Shown here: piece after piece, positions 40,296-44,985 of the stretch
How the letters are laid out: the number at the start of each line of letters is the position of its first letter
Position numbering within the stretch: the stretch's first letter is position 1
NCBI GenBank assembly: GCA_905181615.1
Contig: CAJIYH010000001.1
Coordinates: 150,082 to 195,066 of the forward strand
Source: an uncultured Flavobacteriaceae bacterium
GTDB taxonomy: Bacteria; Bacteroidota; Bacteroidia; Flavobacteriales; Flavobacteriaceae
Length of the DNA: 44,985 nucleotides
Reading direction: 5' to 3'
Position numbers and translations under genes: made by a program
Notes under the pieces: generated by a model
Told to the model about the DNA's origin: nothing
Seen by the model: only the letters and a program-made list of their open reading frames with translations
The model's database searches: none

Positions 40296-41795
40296 ATGAA
40301 AACAGAAATTTCCCCATTAAAATTAAGTGTCCATGACAGTATTATTGCCATGAAATTAAACGTAGACCATTCATCGATGGAAGCATCATTAGATGAATTT
40401 GGTTTTAAAGATCCAATAAAAGTTGTTCGTAACGAAGATGAATATCAAATATGGGACGGGTATAGACGCTGGATGGCAGCGCAGTCATTGGGATTTAAAC
40501 AAGTTCCAGTAGTAATTAGTGATCCACAAAACGTAATGTTAGAATCAATTTTATCAAATTCGACTCAAGAAAGAACTGCTGTTGAAATAGTTTCGTCTAT
40601 AAAGTGTGTTTTGGATGAATTAGGAAACTCACAAGGTAAAAAGAGGGAATTAATAAATGGTTTAACGGAGGAAGATTTAAAAGATCGTTATACCATGGTA
40701 TCAAAAATATTAGGTTTAAATCTGTCCTCAGTACAACTCCGAAAATACATCACAATAGACGACTTTGACAACGACCCATCGAATCCATTAACTGAGTCAT
40801 TAATAGATAAAATTGATCTTGGTACTTTGTCAGTTTCCAGAGCTGATAATATTATTAAACGTATCAAAGAAGAAAGTAAATTAAATAATGATTTAGATAC
40901 TCAACTTAAGTGTCCTATTATTTCAAATGACTACGAGATATACAATATGGACAATAAAAAAGCATACACCAAAATTGAAGACAATTCAATAGATCTATTG
41001 TATTTCTCTCCAGATTATTTGGGTATTAAAAACTATCGAAATGTTCCAAAAGAAGATCAAGTAGGTGCCTTGGGTTTAAATGATTACATAGATGAGTTGG
41101 TTAATCAAACTTTACATTTTATAAAGTGGAAATTAAAAGACACGGGAGTTTGTGTAATTAACGTTGACGATGTAATAATTGATAATCAATCTCAAGCAAT
41201 TCCACAGCGAATTACATTAAAAATGATATCTGAAGGGGTTAAATTTATACAGGAGGTTAAATGGGAAAAATCTAATCCAATTCCATTGTCAAATTTTAAG
41301 GGTTTTCAACCCTCAACGGAGTCTATTCTAATTTTTGTAAAGGATGAAAAGAAATTTATTTGGAACGAATACAGAAATCTAAATTTAGAGGATCAAATAA
41401 TTTTAAAACAAACGATGAATAAAACTTACGTTGATAGTCCAAATAAGAGAATGGTTGATGTTCTAAATGGTGAATTGGTGTATGACTTTTTTAAAACTTC
41501 AGTTTTTCAAAATAGTGAATTCAAAGATATTGATCCAAACTATAAACATCAAGCGCCACAAAATGAAAAAATACCATTATTTTTCATTCTATTTTTCACT
41601 AAACCAGGGATGAAAGTTTGTGATTTATATGGTGGAAGTGGAACAACTGGTGCAGCAGCTCTTAAAAACGGCAGATCAGCGGTAATGTTTGATTTAGATC
41701 CAGTTAATACAGAATTTATGGAAAAGAGATTTAAAATCATTACCGAAGGTAAATCTAAAAATAAAGTAATCAATGAAAACATTTTTTTTGATTAA
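40296..41795 (+). CDS. ParB-like domain fused to DNA methyltransferase (beta-class type), SPDY variant
   Basis: A 499-residue protein. Residues about 5-90 are a ParB/sulfiredoxin-type N-terminal domain with WDGYRRWMAAQSLGFKQVPV. After a helical linker (about 95-205) comes a methyltransferase domain: the active-site motif reads DLLYFSPDYLGIKNYR (S238-P239-D240-Y241) where relatives have SPPY; WEKSNPIPLSNFKG follows; the SAM motif DLYGGSGTTGAAALKNGR (443-460) comes last, as in beta-class N4-cytosine or N6-adenine enzymes. ParB-methyltransferase fusions are known from phages and mobile elements and modify element or host DNA. The P-to-D change may alter or abolish activity. Confidence 0.87.
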   Translation: MKTEISPLKLSVHDSIIAMKLNVDHSSMEASLDEFGFKDPIKVVRNEDEYQIWDGYRRWMAAQSLGFKQVPVVISDPQNVMLESILSNSTQERTAVEIVSSIKCVLDELGNSQGKKRELINGLTEEDLKDRYTMVSKILGLNLSSVQLRKYITIDDFDNDPSNPLTESLIDKIDLGTLSVSRADNIIKRIKEESKLNNDLDTQLKCPIISNDYEIYNMDNKKAYTKIEDNSIDLLYFSPDYLGIKNYRNVPKEDQVGALGLNDYIDELVNQTLHFIKWKLKDTGVCVINVDDVIIDNQSQAIPQRITLKMISEGVKFIQEVKWEKSNPIPLSNFKGFQPSTESILIFVKDEKKFIWNEYRNLNLEDQIILKQTMNKTYVDSPNKRMVDVLNGELVYDFFKTSVFQNSEFKDIDPNYKHQAPQNEKIPLFFILFFTKPGMKVCDLYGGSGTTGAAALKNGRSAVMFDLDPVNTEFMEKRFKIITEGKSKNKVINENIFFD

Positions 41796-41815
41796 AAACT
41801 ATGTCAATTATATAA
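41793..41815 (+). promoter_or_regulatory. Shared box upstream of the polymerase-like gene
   Basis: Same box as 40264-40286 with one base changed, starting inside the last codons of the methyltransferase gene and ending 12 bases before the next ATG. The repetition at equal distance from two start codons argues for a functional site. Confidence 0.6.
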
Positions 41816-41827
41816 ATTAACTTAAAT

Positions 41828-43405
41828 ATGAAATTAACCATTCCGAGTTCGATAATTGAAGTGAATTTGAGTCAATATGTAACAGGAAGATCTCAGCGCA
41901 ACAAATCTATGTGTGATGCCGCTTATTTTGTCGTGTCTTTATTAACTCCTCCAATTTATAATTCAAAAGACTATCAATATTTGAGGGGTTTTAAACCTCT
42001 TTCAAGTAAAGATGTAAACCGAATGACACGTAATAGATTTAATGAGGTTAAAACCATTCTATTGGACTCAAATTTGACCGAAAATGGTCCCATTGTCTTA
42101 TCAGATAACTTAATTATCCCTGGTGTTAAACACACTGGATATAAACTCAATCAATGGGTACTTGAGGAGAATGATTTTGTTGAAGTTGAAATTGACAATA
42201 AGTATGACACTCGAAAAGAAAAACTCAAATATGAATGGGAGTCAGAGATGAAATGTTTTGAAGATAGATACATTCACATCAAAGAGGCTATGGATCAATT
42301 TCAAATTACCATAGACGCAACAGCTGCTCGAACTTACCTGAAAGAATTGAAAAAAAGGGTGTTGTCAAAGGTGATAAAGGAGAATAAAACTCAAGTGAAG
42401 AAATACTTCAAAAAATTACATAAAGTAATTGAGCATATCGAAAAGGGAGAATTCAATTATTCTGTTTCGATGAGCAATCATAGAGTCAATTCGGTATTCA
42501 CTTCGATGAAGAGAGAATTAAGATATTTTCTAAGAACAAATGGAGAATCTATGATTGAAGTGGATATAAGTACCTCGCATCCATTTACCCTTGCAACCAT
42601 TCTCACAGAGAAATTTTTTAAGGAGACTAACCTTGGTTACAACCTTCATTCTCTATTCCCTCAATTATATAAGTCTTTAGAGTACTTGTGTGAATCTATG
42701 GAGTATCAAGATTATGTAGAGAAATTTGTTAAATATATGATAGTAGAGTCTAATGTTATTAATGATAACTATATAGAATATAATACATATAAAGGGGATG
42801 TATTAACTAATATAAAATATCCTATACTGGATACATTCATATCATATATGTGTGGCAGGTTTTGGAGAAAAAAAGGAATCCAAAAATATCGGTCATTGAA
42901 CTTCAAAAAAGACATTTATGAGTCAATAGGAAAGAATATTGGGATGACTCGTGAGAAGGTAAAAGATCAATTTCAACTCTACATTAATTTTTCTGACAAG
43001 AACAGAAGAGTCAATGTAGAACTCATCAAACATTTGGAAAAACAATTTAACGAAGTAAGTAAACTTGTTCAGTTCATTTCCAATACAAAACACTTGAAAA
43101 ATCCATTCTCATATCTAATTCAAAGATGTGAGTCCTATCTGTTTTTGAGGCATGGTTGTCTGGAATTGAGTAAAAATAATATCCCCTATATCACCATCCA
43201 CGATAGTGTATTGTGTCAAAAAGAAAATAGGTATGGAGTTCAATATCTGTTAACTGATTCAATAAGTAAACAAACGGGATTAACTCCTGGAATCAAATTC
43301 AAAGAATTAGAGGATCCTTTTCCATCATTGGATGAAGCAGCAGCAGATATAGCTGAATCAATTAGTTCAAAAAACAAAAAAACTAAAACATCAAAATCAT
43401 TTTAA
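41828..43405 (+). CDS. Unknown protein with polA-palm-like motifs
   Basis: A 525-residue protein with no family I can name. The C-terminal half holds an ordered set resembling family A polymerase motifs: MIEVDISTSHPFTLATIL with D246 (motif A), TREKVKDQFQLYINF with R375, K379 and Y385 (motif B, R-x3-K-x5-Y), and YITIHDSVLCQKE with H458, D459, S460 (motif C, HD-S/E). Before motif A, VNSVFTSMKRELRYFL looks like the fingers-proximal helix. The N-terminal 220 residues are helical, with no exonuclease motif. It would be a small polymerase or primase-like enzyme of the element; this is inference from motifs. Confidence 0.6.
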   Translation: MKLTIPSSIIEVNLSQYVTGRSQRNKSMCDAAYFVVSLLTPPIYNSKDYQYLRGFKPLSSKDVNRMTRNRFNEVKTILLDSNLTENGPIVLSDNLIIPGVKHTGYKLNQWVLEENDFVEVEIDNKYDTRKEKLKYEWESEMKCFEDRYIHIKEAMDQFQITIDATAARTYLKELKKRVLSKVIKENKTQVKKYFKKLHKVIEHIEKGEFNYSVSMSNHRVNSVFTSMKRELRYFLRTNGESMIEVDISTSHPFTLATILTEKFFKETNLGYNLHSLFPQLYKSLEYLCESMEYQDYVEKFVKYMIVESNVINDNYIEYNTYKGDVLTNIKYPILDTFISYMCGRFWRKKGIQKYRSLNFKKDIYESIGKNIGMTREKVKDQFQLYINFSDKNRRVNVELIKHLEKQFNEVSKLVQFISNTKHLKNPFSYLIQRCESYLFLRHGCLELSKNNIPYITIHDSVLCQKENRYGVQYLLTDSISKQTGLTPGIKFKELEDPFPSLDEAAADIAESISSKNKKTKTSKSF

Positions 43406-43409
43406 GGCA

Positions 43410-43544
43410 ATGAATAAGACAGAGTCTAAAAAAATAATCTCGTTAGAGCTGAATGGTATTTCTAACGAAGATATAGCGCGTATCCAGTTATTATTGGAGA
43501 AATTAGCAATTATTGAATACGAAACCTATAAAGAAGCGGTATAA
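43410..43544 (+). CDS. 44-residue protein preceding the large serine recombinase
   Basis: ATG at 43410, four bases after the polymerase-like gene stop, and TAA overlapping the recombinase ATG by one base (TAATG). The product (MNKTESKKIISLELNGISNE, then DIARIQLLLEKLAIIEYE) is one strand followed by a helix, like a small DNA-binding or directionality factor. Too short for a family call, but its tight spacing on both sides supports expression. Confidence 0.55.
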   Translation: MNKTESKKIISLELNGISNEDIARIQLLLEKLAIIEYETYKEAV

Positions 43545-44985
43545 TGAGAACAATAATCTATAAAAGGGTATCAACTGATGATCAGGCAGATCGAGGGTTC
43601 TCTTTACAACATCAAGAGACTGTATTAAAACAATTCTGTTCGATCAATAACTATCCAATTGTAGATGTTTATACTGAAGACTACTCTGGTAAAGATTTTA
43701 ATCGACCCGAATGGAACAAAATTATATCGTACCTCAAAAAGAATAAAGGTAAGGTTGATCAGATCTTATGTTTAAGGTGGGATCGTTGGTCAAGAAATCA
43801 ATATTTGGCTCTAAAAGAGATAAAGACTTTAGATAAATTAGGAGTACTAATTTCTACTGTAGAACAACCCATCGACCTATCAAGTCCTGATTCTAAGGTC
43901 CTTCTCAGTATATATTTAACCCTTCCAGAAGTAGAGAATGATAAAAATTCAATCAGAACCATTGAAGGATCAAGAAGAGCAAGAATAGAAGGTTGCTGGA
44001 CAGGTTCTGCTCCAAGAGGATACAGTAATTGTCGTGTTGAAGGTAAATCAACTCTTGAACCAAATGAAGCTGCACCATATATAAAAGAATGTTTTGAACG
44101 GATGGTGCTCGGGGTTTATTCTGCTAATGAAGTTAGAAAATATATCAATGAACAGAAATATCCTTACAAGGGTAAATCCTTCAATATCACCAAACAAACA
44201 TTTTATAATATCATTAGGAATGTTGTTTATACAGGAAAAATCAGGGTAAAAGAGTACAAAAAAGAAGGGGAGCAGATTGTTATAGGATTACACCCACCAA
44301 TTGTTTCAGACGACCTTTTTAAGAGGGCTAATGACTACTTAGATGGTAGGGTTAGAAATTTCGATTTTAAGTCTGATAAAACTGATTTATACCCATTGAA
44401 AGGGTTTATGAAATGTTCCGAACACGGTAGAACCATCACCGCATATAAGTGTCAAAGTGGTAACAAAAACTGGTATCATTACTATCTGTGTACCAAACCA
44501 CGTTGCCAAAGATATAGAGTGGATTGGGCACATGAACAAATAAAAAAGTTATTAGATACAATTTCATTCACTGCTGGTATGGTAAAAGTTTATAAATCTC
44601 AACTCGAGTCACTAATTGACCGAGACGATGTAACAAGAAAAACCGAAATTAAAAGAATTCAGGCTGAGATTGAAAAGTTTGTGACGCGACAAACCAACTT
44701 GCAAAACTTATTTCTTGACGGAGATATCACCTCTTCTGATTACAACGAAATGAAGAGTAGAATCGAGTCTGAGTTAAGTGATAAACAGGTTAAGTTGGAA
44801 CGGTTGAAGTCCACGAAGAGTCCATTTAAAGTGTATTTGAATAAAACTCTCCCAATGATTGAAAACCTAAGTCATTATTGGGATAAGGCAGATGGAAAAA
44901 CCAAAAAGAAGATTCTTGGTTGCATCTTTACTGAAAAATTCGAAAATTTCGATTTTGAGAGTTGCAACAACATTTTCACTCCAGA
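43544..44985 (+). CDS. Large serine recombinase (partial, runs off right edge)
   Basis: 480 codons are present without a stop. Residues 1-150 are the resolvase domain: YKRVSTDDQADRGFSLQHQE with nucleophile S10, LCLRWDRWSRNQYLALKEIK, and the SIYLTLPEVENDKNSIRTIE helix. Residues about 160-280 are the recombinase domain (GSAPRGYSN; FYNIIRNVVYTGKIRVKEYK). A zinc ribbon follows (MKCSEHGRTITAYKC and LCTKPRCQRY), then a coiled coil (VTRKTEIKRIQAEIEKFVTR, and SSDYNEMKSRIESELSDKQV). This is an integrase-type enzyme for att-site recombination. Its tail and the element's end are outside the window. Confidence 0.92.
   Translation, partial: MRTIIYKRVSTDDQADRGFSLQHQETVLKQFCSINNYPIVDVYTEDYSGKDFNRPEWNKIISYLKKNKGKVDQILCLRWDRWSRNQYLALKEIKTLDKLGVLISTVEQPIDLSSPDSKVLLSIYLTLPEVENDKNSIRTIEGSRRARIEGCWTGSAPRGYSNCRVEGKSTLEPNEAAPYIKECFERMVLGVYSANEVRKYINEQKYPYKGKSFNITKQTFYNIIRNVVYTGKIRVKEYKKEGEQIVIGLHPPIVSDDLFKRANDYLDGRVRNFDFKSDKTDLYPLKGFMKCSEHGRTITAYKCQSGNKNWYHYYLCTKPRCQRYRVDWAHEQIKKLLDTISFTAGMVKVYKSQLESLIDRDDVTRKTEIKRIQAEIEKFVTRQTNLQNLFLDGDITSSDYNEMKSRIESELSDKQVKLERLKSTKSPFKVYLNKTLPMIENLSHYWDKADGKTKKKILGCIFTEKFENFDFESCNNIFTP

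Noticed and set aside
1-44985. tRNA, rRNA or tmRNA genes
   Set aside because: I looked for tRNA-like arms and CCA ends in the gaps, especially at the element borders near 17.0, 23.0, 37.3 and 38.0 kb, and saw none.

Overview
The window looks like a low-GC chromosome segment from a marine-type member of the Flavobacteriaceae (Bacteroidota). The evidence is sequence only: many short-signal lipoproteins, a TonB-dependent receptor with a carboxypeptidase-like N-terminal domain, HYC_CC_PP and DUF3347 proteins, promoters of the TTG/TAnnTTTG type, and AT-rich spacers.

Region 1 (1 to about 17 kb) is ordinary chromosome. It holds a pair of M16 peptidases (one lacking the zinc motif), a BASS-type transporter overlapping a thiolase, a two-component sodium/solute symporter (large subunit plus DUF4212 subunit), a thioesterase, a SOUL protein, and a tight four-gene minus-strand unit (LLM flavin monooxygenase, SSS symporter, lipoprotein, cupin). 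After that come an XRE regulator with a decayed membrane partner, galE-glpD, and a secreted histidine phosphatase.

Region 2 (about 17.0 to 22.7 kb) is an accessory array. Unrelated minus-strand genes (a GH71/99-like lipoprotein, a cupin, an ECF sigma factor with a small partner, a CDF transporter with an acetolactate decarboxylase, and a methyltransferase fragment) are each followed by a copy of one shared 3' tail. The tail contains the decayed C-terminus of another gene (ending in residues EGEMDIVQGEWID) and a strong hairpin terminator. Some units also carry a long imperfect inverted repeat. The layout resembles gene cassettes, but no integrase is present here.

Region 3 (about 23.05 to 37.2 kb) is a metal-resistance island. 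A plus-strand run holds ArsR, MerT-MerP fusion, GDCCVxC protein, Fur-like regulator and TonB receptor. A minus-strand operon holds HYC_CC_PP, CusA/CzcA pump, TolC, HMA-MauE, PepSY, CusB-type adaptor, DUF3347 and a haem-binding protein. Both edges abut broken host genes (a methyltransferase fragment and a DUF2779 fragment). The pump gene carries two short repeat-derived insertions in frame.

Region 4 (about 37.9 kb to the right edge) looks like one end of a mobile element. It has a GC-rich foldable segment, a small serine invertase/resolvase, an HExxH protein, a ribbon-helix-helix protein, an unknown coiled-coil protein, a ParB-like/DNA methyltransferase fusion with an unusual SPDY motif, a 525-residue protein whose motifs resemble a polA-type polymerase palm, a 44-residue ORF, and a large serine recombinase cut by the window edge. 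Three of these genes share a nearly identical upstream box, so they are probably co-regulated. This gene set is the best candidate for an undescribed system in the window.
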